Shown: one piece after another, positions 35,841 to 44,582 of the stretch
Layout: every line of letters begins with the position of its first letter
Numbering within the stretch: position 1 is the first letter of the stretch
Assembly (NCBI RefSeq): GCF_900069005.2
Contig: NZ_LN831276.1
Location: 19,964-83,963, forward strand
Reading direction: 5' to 3'
Length of the DNA stretch: 64,000 nucleotides
DNA from: Paenibacillus sp. GM2
Lineage (GTDB): Bacteria > Bacillota > Bacilli > Paenibacillales > Paenibacillaceae
Translations under genes and position numbers: made by a program
Notes under the pieces: model-generated
Told to the model about the DNA's origin: nothing
Databases searched by the model: none
What the model saw: the letters and a program-made list of their open reading frames with translations, nothing else

Positions 35841-36127
35841 GATTCACTCCTCTATCAAAATTTTATAGACTCACTTTCAATATATGCCAGCATTGTTATA
35901 GCAGAAGTAACTGATAGTATGTTTTGTGTAAAAAGACCGCCAGATTGACCGCGCAATCGTATCATTGCAATGTTATTGTCGTTATATAAATTGTCCCCCT
36001 TTCAAAGTGAGTTGTGGTCGTTCAAAAGGGTCCGCCACTGAGATCGATCTAGGACGTTTGAATAACGATAGCAAGATCCGTGAACCTTGGTACTCGTCCT
36101 CTCCTTTTTGAACAACCTTATAGCGTA
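35841..36127. other. intergenic region upstream of the surface nuclease
   Basis: No gene visible. GGAGTGA lies just before the nuclease start codon at 35840. An inverted pair GGTCGTTCAAAAGGG (36016-36030) and CCTTTTTGAACAACC (36103-36117) could form a long-range stem. No PhoP-type TTAACA repeats were seen. Confidence 0.4.
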
Positions 36128-36190
36128 AAAAGACCCTCTTACCGGGTTCTTGCCTTCTAGAGACTGAACTAGTGTAAGAGGGTCTTCATG
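36128..36190 (-). terminator. intrinsic terminator after nucleoside ABC importer operon
   Basis: Minus strand: AAGACCCTCTTAC and GTAAGAGGGTCTT form a 13-bp stem around a 35-nt loop, followed by TTTTTAC. It lies about 60 bp past the stop of the last permease gene. Confidence 0.75.
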
Positions 36191-36248
36191 CTATTGTATG
36201 ATCGTCTTGGATGTCTAAAATGCTACTATCCACATTCCTATGCCGATT

Positions 36249-37202
36249 TTACCGTTTTCCGGAATCAAAAGGCTCTCCGACGGCTTTCGGTGCATTGGAC
36301 GATTTCGAGAAAATAACCAGGGCGATCAGGGTCACCACATACGGGAAAATCTTCAGAATCACCGGCGGGAATACCGCCAGCGACGGAATAACCTGCGATA
36401 CGTTAGCAATAGTGCTAGCAAATCCAAAGAAGAACGTTGCCAGCAAGATGCCCAGCGGCCTCCATTGGCCGAAGATAAGCGAAGCCAAGGCAAGGAAGCC
36501 GAGTCCTGCCACATTTCCGGTAAATTCACCGGAATAGGTTAACAGAATGATCGCGCCGCCCAGACCGGCAAATGCCCCGGAGACCATAACACCGATATAA
36601 CGCATTGATCTCACGTGGATCCCAGCTGCTTCGGCAGCATGCGGATGCTCACCGCAGGAACGAAGACGGAGGCCAAAAGGCGTCTTGTACAACAGAAATG
36701 CACTAAGCAACAGGATGATTATGATAAACAGGGTCGAAGCATACATTTTGGTAAAGAATAAGTCCCCGATGATCGGAATCTTCGATAACCCAGGGAAATT
36801 AAAGGGCATAAATCCTTGTTTGATTCGAATATTCCCGCTACCGGTAATATTGCGCGCCAGGAAGATGGTCAAAGCACCGGCAATCATATTGATCGCCGTG
36901 CCGCTAATGATCTGGTTGGCGCTCAGATTGATGCTCGCGAAGGCGTGCAACATGGAGAACAATGCGCTAACCACAGCAGCAGCCAGCAGTCCTACCCACA
37001 GAACCCACCATGAGCCCAAATAATATTCCTGCAGCTTCGATACGACAAAAGCGCCTGTAAAGGAGCCGACAATCATCAATCCGTCGAGACCGATATTCAC
37101 GACCCCGCTTCGCTCACTAAACAGTGCGCCCAAGGCGGTAATCAAAAGCGGGATGGTGAACACGATAGCATACGGAAAAATCTGTTCAAGCGTTGTCCAC
37201 AT
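36249..37202 (-). CDS. nucleoside ABC transporter permease, NupQ-like
   Basis: 317 residues and about nine membrane helices. FSERSGVVNIGLDGLMIVGSF near residue 30 and LRSCGEHPHAAEAAGI are signatures of BPD_transp_2 permeases of nucleoside importers. The start at 37202 has AGGGGG nine bases upstream and overlaps the preceding permease by 17 bases. It is the last gene of the importer operon. Confidence 0.88.
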   Translation of the reverse strand: MWTTLEQIFPYAIVFTIPLLITALGALFSERSGVVNIGLDGLMIVGSFTGAFVVSKLQEYYLGSWWVLWVGLLAAAVVSALFSMLHAFASINLSANQIISGTAINMIAGALTIFLARNITGSGNIRIKQGFMPFNFPGLSKIPIIGDLFFTKMYASTLFIIIILLLSAFLLYKTPFGLRLRSCGEHPHAAEAAGIHVRSMRYIGVMVSGAFAGLGGAIILLTYSGEFTGNVAGLGFLALASLIFGQWRPLGILLATFFFGFASTIANVSQVIPSLAVFPPVILKIFPYVVTLIALVIFSKSSNAPKAVGEPFDSGKR

Positions 37203-38262
37203 GGTCTTGTTCCCCCTGCTTTTTATTTGCTGCACGACGCACCTTCAGCTTGTGAAGCAATCGTTCGATAAGAATGCTTGTCGCGGCGAAATAGATAATG
37301 ATGGCGATGATGGTATCTGCTATCTCTGGCGGGATTTCGGTCATGGCATTCATGAAACCTCTACCCGAATATAACAGGCCGAAGAACAGGGCTGACATTA
37401 ATACGCCCAATGGTGTATTGCTGCCAAGCAGAGCAACGGCAATGCCATCAAAGCCTTGGGTCGGCAAAATACCGATCTGGATGCTGGAGGCATTCCCTGT
37501 GTATTGGGCCACCCCTGCCAGGCCGGCGATACCGCCGGAAATGAACATGGATAGTACAATGCTCCGTTTAACGGCAATACCTGCGTATTCAGCTGCGTGA
37601 CGGTTGAATCCGACCGCCTTCAGCTCATAACCAAGCGTCGTCTTGTTAATCAGGAATGCAACCAACAGTACGGTGATTACCGCGATAAAAAAGCCCAAAT
37701 TGATGTAGGAGCCTTGGAATAAGTCACTGAGCCACTGCTGATGCAGCATCGCTTCCGGCGGAAGCTGGCGCGATTCTGTCTCCAGGCTAGTCCCTTTGAA
37801 ATAAGCCGGAATAACATAATATACCGTCCAATAAGCGGTCCAGTTCATCATGATCGTGGATACAACTTCATGCACATTATATCTGGCCTTCAAGAAGCCC
37901 GGGATCACAGCCCACAGAGCACCGCCGATAAATCCGATAATTACCATTAACGGCAGGAGAATCAGGCTAGGCAGATTCAGCGAGAGACCTATAGCTGTTG
38001 CAGCGAAGCCGCCGATAAGCATCTGTCCAGCCGCTCCGATATTAAACAATCCGGTACGGAATGCAAACGCAACCGAAAGTCCGGTCAGAATAAGCGGAGT
38101 TGCTGTAGCCAGCGTATTTCCGATTCTTTCCGGGTTTTTCAGTCCGCCCTGGATGAGATACATATATCCTTCTACCGGATTATGACCGGTCAGCACCATA
38201 AGCAATGCCCCTGCGATAAGTCCGAATACAACGGCAAGCAACGATTTAACGCTGTTATTCAT
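37186..38262 (-). CDS. nucleoside ABC transporter permease, NupP-like
   Basis: 358 residues and about ten membrane helices. FRTGLFNIGAAGQMLIGGF and LKAVGFNRHAAEYAGI are the paired motifs seen in NupP/YufP-type permeases. It makes the membrane channel together with the next gene. Start overlaps the ATPase gene by four bases; GGAGGAG lies just upstream. Confidence 0.88.
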   Translation of the reverse strand: MNNSVKSLLAVVFGLIAGALLMVLTGHNPVEGYMYLIQGGLKNPERIGNTLATATPLILTGLSVAFAFRTGLFNIGAAGQMLIGGFAATAIGLSLNLPSLILLPLMVIIGFIGGALWAVIPGFLKARYNVHEVVSTIMMNWTAYWTVYYVIPAYFKGTSLETESRQLPPEAMLHQQWLSDLFQGSYINLGFFIAVITVLLVAFLINKTTLGYELKAVGFNRHAAEYAGIAVKRSIVLSMFISGGIAGLAGVAQYTGNASSIQIGILPTQGFDGIAVALLGSNTPLGVLMSALFFGLLYSGRGFMNAMTEIPPEIADTIIAIIIYFAATSILIERLLHKLKVRRAANKKQGEQDHVDNA

Positions 38263-39788
38263 GCGGTGCCCTCCTCCTTATGATACCCGGCCATCATCAG
38301 CCCGAGTTCTCTTTCGTTCGTTTCGGAGGCATTGACGATCCCTACCAGTTCGCCATTATTAATAACTGCAATACGATCTGCCAAATTCATTACTTCGTCC
38401 AGCTCCAACGAGACGAGCAGAACGGCTTTGCCTTTGTCTCGCTGCTCTACAAGACGTTTGTGAATATATTCGATTGAGCCCACATCAAGCCCCCGGGTCG
38501 GTTGAACCGCAATCAGAAGATCAGGATCGCGTTCTATCTCGCGACCGATAATCGCCTTCTGCTGGTTGCCGCCGGACATCGAGCGAACGATTGAACTTCC
38601 GCCAGTTCCTGACCGCACATCAAAGCTTTGAATAATATGCTCCGCATGCTTGCTGATCGCCGCCGGCTGAAGCAGCCCTGACTTGGAGTATGGCTGCCGA
38701 TTATACACTTCAAGAATTAGATTCTCCTCAAGGGTGTAATCCAGCACCAGTCCCCGTTTCTGACGGTCCTCGGGAATATGTCCAATCCCGCTGTCATTAC
38801 GCTGGCGAATAGACAAATCATTAAGTGCCTGCCCGTTCAAGGTTACAGTACCGCTCTCTATCGAACGCAGCCCCGTAATGGCTTCGATCAGCTCGGACTG
38901 CCCGTTGCCGTCTACCCCGGCGATCCCTAGTATCTCGCCAGCTTGCAGACTAAGACTGAAGGATTTAAGCGCTTCGACCTTCTTGCTGTTCTTCACTGTG
39001 AGCGACTGGACTTCAAGCACGGTTCTGCCCGGCTTGCTCTCCTCCTTGTCTACCTTGAAGGAGACGCTGCGGCCTACCATCATTTCAGCCATTTCTTCAC
39101 GGCTTGTGTCGGCAACATTCACAGTTCCGATCGTCTTGCCGCGGCGAATAACGGTACATCGGTCTGCTACTGCTTTGATCTCCTTCAGCTTGTGGGTAAT
39201 CAAAATAATAGACTTGCCTTCTTTAACCAGATTTCTCATGATATCCTGCAGATCCGTGATCTCCTGTGGGGTCAACACAGCGGTTGGCTCATCAAAGATG
39301 AGTACTTCCGCATCGCGGTATAACATCTTAAGAATCTCAACCCTCTGCTGCATGCCCACCGAAATATCCTCGATTTTGGCATAGGGGTCTACATTGAGGC
39401 CGTATTTCTTGGACAGTTCCTCAACCCGCTTGGCAGCGGTTCTCACGTCCAGGCCGAAGAAAAATTTGCGAGTCTCACTGCCCAGAATAATATTCTCGGT
39501 AACGGTAAACGGTTCAACCAGCTTGAAATGCTGGTGCACCATCCCGATGCCAAGCTTGTTAGCCACATTCGGATTCGAAATCCGCACTTCCTGGCCTTTC
39601 ACCTTAATGATTCCGCGGTCAGGCTGGTACATGCCAAACAGGATGCTCATCAACGTTGATTTGCCTGCCCCGTTCTCCCCCAGCAGGGCATGAATCTCGC
39701 CCTTCTCCAGTCTGATCGTAATGTCATCATTGGCTACGATACCCGGAAATTCCTTGCGGATGCCCACCATCTCGACAACATAGTCCAT
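38259..39788 (-). CDS. nucleoside ABC transporter ATP-binding protein, NupO-like
   Basis: 509 residues, two fused ABC domains. NBD1 has LLGENGAGKSTLMSI, ISVGMQQRVEILK and LIFDEPTAVLTPQE; NBD2 (from about 255) has a degenerate P-loop GVDGNGQSE, SGGNQQKAIIGRE and LIAVQPTRGLD. A weakened second P-loop is normal in this sugar/nucleoside-importer class. It energises import of purine nucleosides by the two permeases. Followed directly by NupP. Confidence 0.9.
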   Translation of the reverse strand: MDYVVEMVGIRKEFPGIVANDDITIRLEKGEIHALLGENGAGKSTLMSILFGMYQPDRGIIKVKGQEVRISNPNVANKLGIGMVHQHFKLVEPFTVTENIILGSETRKFFFGLDVRTAAKRVEELSKKYGLNVDPYAKIEDISVGMQQRVEILKMLYRDAEVLIFDEPTAVLTPQEITDLQDIMRNLVKEGKSIILITHKLKEIKAVADRCTVIRRGKTIGTVNVADTSREEMAEMMVGRSVSFKVDKEESKPGRTVLEVQSLTVKNSKKVEALKSFSLSLQAGEILGIAGVDGNGQSELIEAITGLRSIESGTVTLNGQALNDLSIRQRNDSGIGHIPEDRQKRGLVLDYTLEENLILEVYNRQPYSKSGLLQPAAISKHAEHIIQSFDVRSGTGGSSIVRSMSGGNQQKAIIGREIERDPDLLIAVQPTRGLDVGSIEYIHKRLVEQRDKGKAVLLVSLELDEVMNLADRIAVINNGELVGIVNASETNERELGLMMAGYHKEEGTA

Positions 39789-39951
39789 GGTTTAGGTATC
39801 TCTCCTTCTTCAATAGTAAGTTTTGTGTGGTTTGGAAGTTAACCAGAAAAACGCCAATCGACGCACCTCAACGAGAAAGACCTCGGCAAATGGTCAATTT
39901 GCTTGCGATATCAGGATGTATAGCTCCTGCTGCTCATGCTCTTCGTTACCT

Positions 39952-39984
39952 TAAAAAAAGACGGAGGAGACTCCGTCTTTTTTA
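39952..39984 (-). terminator. intrinsic terminator between binding-protein and ATPase genes
   Basis: AAAAAAAGACGGAG and CTCCGTCTTTTTT form a stem with runs on both sides, 60 bp past the lipoprotein stop. Read-through past it would lower expression of the downstream transporter genes relative to the binding protein. Confidence 0.82.
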
Positions 39985-40044
39985 TTAAACTCGATGTCGC
40001 TTGCTACTATGATTACGTCGATTCATATAGATCCGTATTAGGGA

Positions 40045-41157
40045 TTACTTGATCAGGTCGCCTTGCTCACCAGCTACAGTAATTTCTCCGGATTTAATCT
40101 TGTCAAACACTTCGCCTACTTGTTTAATAATGTCATCGCTAAGGTTAGGGTTCTCATCCGGAAGACCTACGCCATCGCTTTTTGCATCCAGTGTAAGTGT
40201 TTGTCCGCCTGGGAATTTGCCGTCCAATTCCGCTTTGATCATATCGTAAGCGGCTTGGTCAACTCTCTTGATTGCGGAAGTCAGAATAACCGACTTATCT
40301 CCTTCATACACGCCGTCTTGGTATTGGTCGGAGTCAACGCCAACGACCCATACATCGGCCCCGTTCTTAACGCGAGTCTTCGCTTCGTTGATCGCACCTA
40401 CGCCTACGCCGCCTGCAGCTGCAAAAATAACGTTAACGCCGCGGTCATACATTTGTGCAGCCAACTGGCTGCCTGCCGCAGAATCATCAAAAGAACCTTG
40501 GTATACTACGTTCTCTTTGTTAATTACAAGATTCGTTCCGAGGTTCTCATTTGCATATTTAACACCTTGTTGGAAGCCCCAGTTGAACTTCTGTACAGGA
40601 GGAATTTCCATGCCGCCGATGAATCCGGCTTGCCCGTCCTTCACGTGCAGGGCCGCCGCTATACCAGCCAAAAATCCTGCTTCATGCTCTGCGAAGAAGA
40701 TGGAGACGGTATTTTCTTTTACAACCGGCTGAGCATCTGGCTCCCCTGAGTTTGGTGCTCCGTCAATCAGGACGAATTTAGCATCGGTATATTTGTCTTG
40801 AGCTTTAAAAATAGCGGTTTCAAATTTGAAGCCTGGCGTTACGATGAATTTGTAGCCAGCGTCGAACAGATTACCTACCTCTTTTGTGTAATCCGCTTCC
40901 GTTGTTCCGGCTGGTTTCAAGTATTTGTAATCCATCTTGAAATCCTTGTTCGCCTTTACAATACCTTCATAGGTACCTTGGTTAAAAGACTTGTCATCGA
41001 TAGTGCCTGAGTCCGTAACCATCCCAACCTTGAAGTTCGCTTTAGGCGCGTTTCCTCCATCGTTGCCGCTGGATTCCGATGCCGATTTATCTCCGCATCC
41101 TGCCAACATGGCGACCGATAACACCACACTTAATAAAGCTATGACCCCTTTTTTCAT
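40045..41157 (-). CDS. BMP family nucleoside-binding lipoprotein, NupN-like
   Basis: 370 residues. A lipoprotein signal peptide with lipobox LAGC (cysteine about residue 21) is followed by a glycine/serine-rich linker and a periplasmic-binding-like domain with VGMVTDSGTIDDKSFNQGTYEG, the hallmark of the Bmp/Med family. It captures nucleosides and delivers them to NupOPQ. Start at 41157 is set by AGGAGGG. Gene order nupN-nupO-nupP-nupQ is the same as in Bacillus. Confidence 0.9.
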   Translation of the reverse strand: MKKGVIALLSVVLSVAMLAGCGDKSASESSGNDGGNAPKANFKVGMVTDSGTIDDKSFNQGTYEGIVKANKDFKMDYKYLKPAGTTEADYTKEVGNLFDAGYKFIVTPGFKFETAIFKAQDKYTDAKFVLIDGAPNSGEPDAQPVVKENTVSIFFAEHEAGFLAGIAAALHVKDGQAGFIGGMEIPPVQKFNWGFQQGVKYANENLGTNLVINKENVVYQGSFDDSAAGSQLAAQMYDRGVNVIFAAAGGVGVGAINEAKTRVKNGADVWVVGVDSDQYQDGVYEGDKSVILTSAIKRVDQAAYDMIKAELDGKFPGGQTLTLDAKSDGVGLPDENPNLSDDIIKQVGEVFDKIKSGEITVAGEQGDLIK

Positions 41158-41216
41158 TAAGGACAACCCTCCTATAAATGTATGCACAAATGAAATGCTA
41201 GATTCGTGCTACCTAC

Positions 41217-41245
41217 AATATATTAATAAATTTTACACATTTCAA
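41217..41245 (-). promoter_or_regulatory. sigma-A promoter of nupN-like gene
   Basis: Minus strand: TTGAAA (41245-41240), 17-nt spacer, TATATT (41222-41217), about 60 nt upstream of the start codon. I looked for a purine riboswitch here and did not see one. The stretch 41246-41480 is very AT-rich with no recognisable gene. Confidence 0.6.
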
Positions 41246-41497
41246 CATGATTTCTTTGGATTATATTAAACTACCTCAGCACCGCGGTAAATCAATCAAG
41301 CTGTTAAAAATGCAATATGTAGAAATTATGTAAAAATACCATTGAACGGATGCTCACGTATTTTTGCAGTTAAAATTGCTAATTCCTTTAACAGGCTTGG
41401 GATTAGCGGTTGCTTAAGGTAAAATAAAAATAATAGCACGAATTCAAAAATTCAAATTTTTTAATTTTCTTTGTGAAGGGAGAAATGTGAACAAATT

Positions 41498-42631
41498 ATG
41501 AAAATTATTTTTATAGAACCTACTCCTAGCCCCAACTCTATGAAGCTGCATCTGGACGAAAGCCTGGAGCCGGGAATTCGCAGAACATACACCTTGGACA
41601 ATGAACGCTCCGCTCCGGCCTGGATCAGACAGATGCTGAACATCCCGGGGGTAAAAAGCGTCTTCCACACCGCGGATTTCGTAGCATTGGATCGTAAGGG
41701 TGGAGCAGACTGGGCTGCTATTCTGGCCGCCGTCCAGGAACAATTCGGCCAGGACCATGTGGAATCCGCCTGGAATCCGGAGGATGGAGAAGCCCATGGC
41801 TTCGGCGAAGCGCAAGTATTCGTACAGTTCTTCCGCGGTATCCCGATGCAGATCCGTGTTAAATCCGGCAATCAGGAGGAGCGCATTGGTCTGTCCTCCC
41901 GTTTTGTTGATGCCGTCACTGAGGTCGCCAGCGCCACGTTAATTAAGGAGCGTAAACTTGTTGACTACGGTGTGCGTTATGGTGAGCTGGCGGATATCGC
42001 CCGCGAAGTAGAACAGGAGCTTGAAGCTGCTTATCCGGCTGAACGGCTGCAGGAAATCGTAAGCCAGGCGATTGCCCATGGCCATAACCAGGCCGAATTC
42101 GTCGAGCATCGCCGCGTGCTCAGCTTAGCTGACGTTGAGCAACAGATGCAAGATAGCGACTGGCATGTGCGATATGCCGGGCTTGAAGCGCTGCAGCAGC
42201 CTGGACCAGAGGCGATGCCTCTGCTTATTGAGGCGCTGCGTGACAAACAGATGCAGATCCGTCGTCTGGTTGTCGTCTACCTTGGCGACATCCGTACGCC
42301 AGAAGCAATGGAGCTTCTCTATGAGGCGCTGCGTGACGCTTCCGCAGCCGTTCGCCGCACCGCTGGCGATACGTTGTCCGATATCGGCGACCCGGCTGCG
42401 ACGGGACCGATGATCGAGGCGCTGCAGGACAAGAGCAAGCTGGTTCGCTGGCGCGCGGCGCGCTTCCTCTACGAGGCGGGCACCGACGATGCGCTTGAAG
42501 CATTGCGTGCCGCAGCGGACGATGCGGAATTCGAGGTTAGCCTGCAAGCCAGAATGGCCGTAGAGCGAATCGAATCCGGAGAACAGGCCGCGGGTACCGT
42601 CTGGCAGCAAATGGCGCAGCGCGAAAGATAA
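41498..42631 (+). CDS. CvfC-like protein: Nfu N-terminal domain plus HEAT repeats
   Basis: 377 residues. Residues 1-85 form an Nfu_N domain (EPTPSPNSMKLHLD, VKSVFHTADFVALDR), a middle region follows, and residues 210-365 carry four to five HEAT/PBS-lyase repeats (AMPLLIEALRDKQMQIRRLVVVYLGDI and similar). This is the 'conserved virulence factor C' arrangement known from Staphylococcus. Suggested roles are Fe-S cluster or protein-interaction scaffolds, not proven. GGGAGAAATG lies upstream. Repeat-region GC is higher than in its neighbours. Confidence 0.85.
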   Translation: MKIIFIEPTPSPNSMKLHLDESLEPGIRRTYTLDNERSAPAWIRQMLNIPGVKSVFHTADFVALDRKGGADWAAILAAVQEQFGQDHVESAWNPEDGEAHGFGEAQVFVQFFRGIPMQIRVKSGNQEERIGLSSRFVDAVTEVASATLIKERKLVDYGVRYGELADIAREVEQELEAAYPAERLQEIVSQAIAHGHNQAEFVEHRRVLSLADVEQQMQDSDWHVRYAGLEALQQPGPEAMPLLIEALRDKQMQIRRLVVVYLGDIRTPEAMELLYEALRDASAAVRRTAGDTLSDIGDPAATGPMIEALQDKSKLVRWRAARFLYEAGTDDALEALRAAADDAEFEVSLQARMAVERIESGEQAAGTVWQQMAQRER

Positions 42632-42651
42632 CGGCAGTTAATTTTTAGTGG

Positions 42652-42680
42652 TTGCCCTACCAGATGGCATAGGCTATACT
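42652..42680 (+). promoter_or_regulatory. sigma-A promoter of the lysine riboswitch/lysP unit
   Basis: TTGCCC (42652-42657), 17-nt spacer, TATACT (42675-42680), placing the transcription start about 30 nt before the riboswitch aptamer. Confidence 0.65.
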
Positions 42681-42715
42681 TGCTAATGTTGTAAGGTAAC
42701 TGAATATTTGAGCCT

Positions 42716-42935
42716 CATCATTGCGGGTGAGGTAGAGGTCGCAACTGTGAAGAGTATACCGGAGGAGGCGTATGAAGCCGCCTATGAATCCGGAGGAAAG
42801 GCACCGTTGCCGAAGCGTTCAATCAGCTTCAATCCGATTGAGCCGCTGGGGCTGTCGTCGAAAGAGACAGAACTGTCACAATTTCTTTATGCCATATGGG
42901 GAATTGTGTTGAGCTATCTTCATGAAGGAATGGTG
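42716..42935 (+). promoter_or_regulatory. lysine riboswitch (L-box)
   Basis: GAGGTAGAGGTCGCAACT at 42729-42746 followed by AAGAGTA, then GGAAAGGCACCG with TGCCGAAGC, GCTGTCGTCGAAAGAGACAG, and TGAGCTATCTTCATGAAGG match the conserved blocks of the lysine riboswitch in order. Outer strands CATCATT (42716) and AATGGTG (42929) pair to close helix P1. An 86-codon frame runs through it by chance. The downstream terminator and lysine permease complete the picture: lysine binding should stop transcription of the transporter. Confidence 0.9.
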
Positions 42936-42968
42936 CGGAGATTTCGTGTATATATTACATGTCCATAA

Positions 42969-43007
42969 CAGGACCGCGGATATTCTTCCGTGGTCCTTTT
43001 TTATTTT
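42969..43007 (+). terminator. riboswitch-controlled terminator
   Basis: AGGACCGCGGA and TTCCGTGGTCCT pair and are followed by TTTTTTATTTTT. It lies about 35 nt after the aptamer and about 100 nt before the permease start, where the expression platform of an L-box is expected. Confidence 0.85.
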
Positions 43008-43104
43008 TCCAACAGCTGCGGCCTCTGAGAGTGGGTACAAAATTCTTTGCACCCGAATGTAATTCAATCTTTTATGGAACATTCATCTTAAGGAGTGCTG
43101 TTCA

Positions 43105-44577
43105 ATGAGCAAACAACCTAGCAAGTCGAATTCGTCGTCTCTTAAACCGGGACTCAAAGCGAGACATATGACGATGATCGCCCTCGGCGGTTCGATCGGA
43201 ACGGGCCTGTTCCTCGCCAGCGGCGGAGCCATTGCCTCCGCAGGTCCGGGCGGTGCCCTGCTGGCTTATGCCGCGGTCGGCATCATGGTCTACTTCCTCA
43301 TGACCAGTCTGGGAGAACTGGCCACTTATATACCGGACTCCGGGTCCTTCGAGACCTATGCCTCCCGCTTCGTTGACCCTTCCCTGGGCTTCGCCATGGG
43401 CTGGAACTTCTGGTACAACTGGGCCATCACGATTGCAGCCGAGCTATCAGCTGCCACGCTTATTATGAAATACTGGTTCCCGAACAGCTCCTCGTTTGTC
43501 TGGAGCTTCCTGTTCCTGGCTCTGATCTTCGGGCTGAACGTATTGTCTGTTAAAGGCTATGGAGAATCTGAGTATTGGTTCGCTATTATTAAGATTGTGG
43601 TTGTTATCGTGTTCCTGATCGTCGGCGTTGCCATGATCTTGGGCATATTAGGCGGCGAAGCTGTCGGCTTCAAGAACTTCACGATCGGGGATGCGCCGTT
43701 TCACGGCGGGTTCTTCACCTTCCTTGGCGTATTTATGGCCGCCGGCTTCTCCTTCCAGGGCACCGAGATGATCGGGGTTGCTGCCGGAGAAAGCAATAAC
43801 CCGCGGGAGCATGTCCCACGGGCGATCCGACAAGTATTCTGGCGTATCCTGCTGTTCTATATTTTCGCGATCCTAGTGATCGGACTGCTAATTCCATACA
43901 CGAATCCAAACCTGCTCAAGAGCGGAATCGATAGTATCGGCGTCAGTCCGTTCACCCTCGTATTTGAGCGAGCGGGTCTGGCCTTCGCTGCTTCAGCAAT
44001 GAATGCGGTCATCTTAACTTCGGTGCTCTCCGCTGGCAACTCGGGAATGTACGCCTCTTCACGCGTTCTTTACTCCCTGGCCAAACGCGGCAAGGCCCCT
44101 CGGTCCCTGGGCAGGCTGAACCGTCACGGCATCCCGATGAATGCTCTGCTGCTGACGACAGCGGTTGGCATGATCGCCTTCTTGGCTTCGCTGTTTGGCG
44201 ATGGCGTCGTCTATACCTGGCTGCTGAACGCATCCGGAATGTGCGGCTTCATCACTTGGCTTGGCATCGCCATCAGTCATTATCGGTTCCGCCGTGCCTT
44301 TATGGCTCAAGGCCATGATTTGAATGAACTGCCGTATAGAGCCAAATGGTTCCCATTCGGTCCTATCTTTGCGTTCCTTCTGTGTATGATCGTTATTATC
44401 GGACAGAGCATGTCCCTGATTACGGAGCATGGCTTCGATTGGCAAGGCTTAATCGCCGCCTATATTACGATCCCGGTCTTCCTGATCGTCTGGCTCGGGT
44501 ATAAATGGAAACATCATATTAAGCTTGTCCCTCTCAAGGAATGTGATCTCTCCTCCCCTACTCGCGGCAAGCAATAG
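43105..44577 (+). CDS. lysP: lysine-type amino acid permease (APC superfamily)
   Basis: 490 residues, twelve membrane helices. GLKARHMTMIALGGSIGTGLF near residue 20 and PDSGSFETYASRFVDPSLGFAMGWN are the amino-acid-permease signatures; FSFQGTEMIGVAAGES matches the LysP group. It imports lysine with a proton. The lysine riboswitch just upstream confirms the substrate better than the protein sequence does. AAGGAGTG lies about nine bases before the ATG. Its stop is only five bases from the stop of the convergent transglutaminase gene. Confidence 0.9.
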   Translation: MSKQPSKSNSSSLKPGLKARHMTMIALGGSIGTGLFLASGGAIASAGPGGALLAYAAVGIMVYFLMTSLGELATYIPDSGSFETYASRFVDPSLGFAMGWNFWYNWAITIAAELSAATLIMKYWFPNSSSFVWSFLFLALIFGLNVLSVKGYGESEYWFAIIKIVVVIVFLIVGVAMILGILGGEAVGFKNFTIGDAPFHGGFFTFLGVFMAAGFSFQGTEMIGVAAGESNNPREHVPRAIRQVFWRILLFYIFAILVIGLLIPYTNPNLLKSGIDSIGVSPFTLVFERAGLAFAASAMNAVILTSVLSAGNSGMYASSRVLYSLAKRGKAPRSLGRLNRHGIPMNALLLTTAVGMIAFLASLFGDGVVYTWLLNASGMCGFITWLGIAISHYRFRRAFMAQGHDLNELPYRAKWFPFGPIFAFLLCMIVIIGQSMSLITEHGFDWQGLIAAYITIPVFLIVWLGYKWKHHIKLVPLKECDLSSPTRGKQ

Positions 44578-44582
44578 GCGGT

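Noticed and set aside
38259-39788. Defect in the second P-loop of the nucleoside importer ATPase
   Set aside because: GVDGNGQSE looks broken, but this is normal in sugar/nucleoside importer ATPases of this class.
41158-41480. Purine riboswitch before the nucleoside importer
   Set aside because: No purine-box core or three-way-junction pattern was seen; only a sigma-A promoter.
42708-42968. 86-codon open frame
   Set aside because: It coincides with the conserved blocks of a lysine riboswitch and lacks a clear ribosome-binding site; treated as noncoding.
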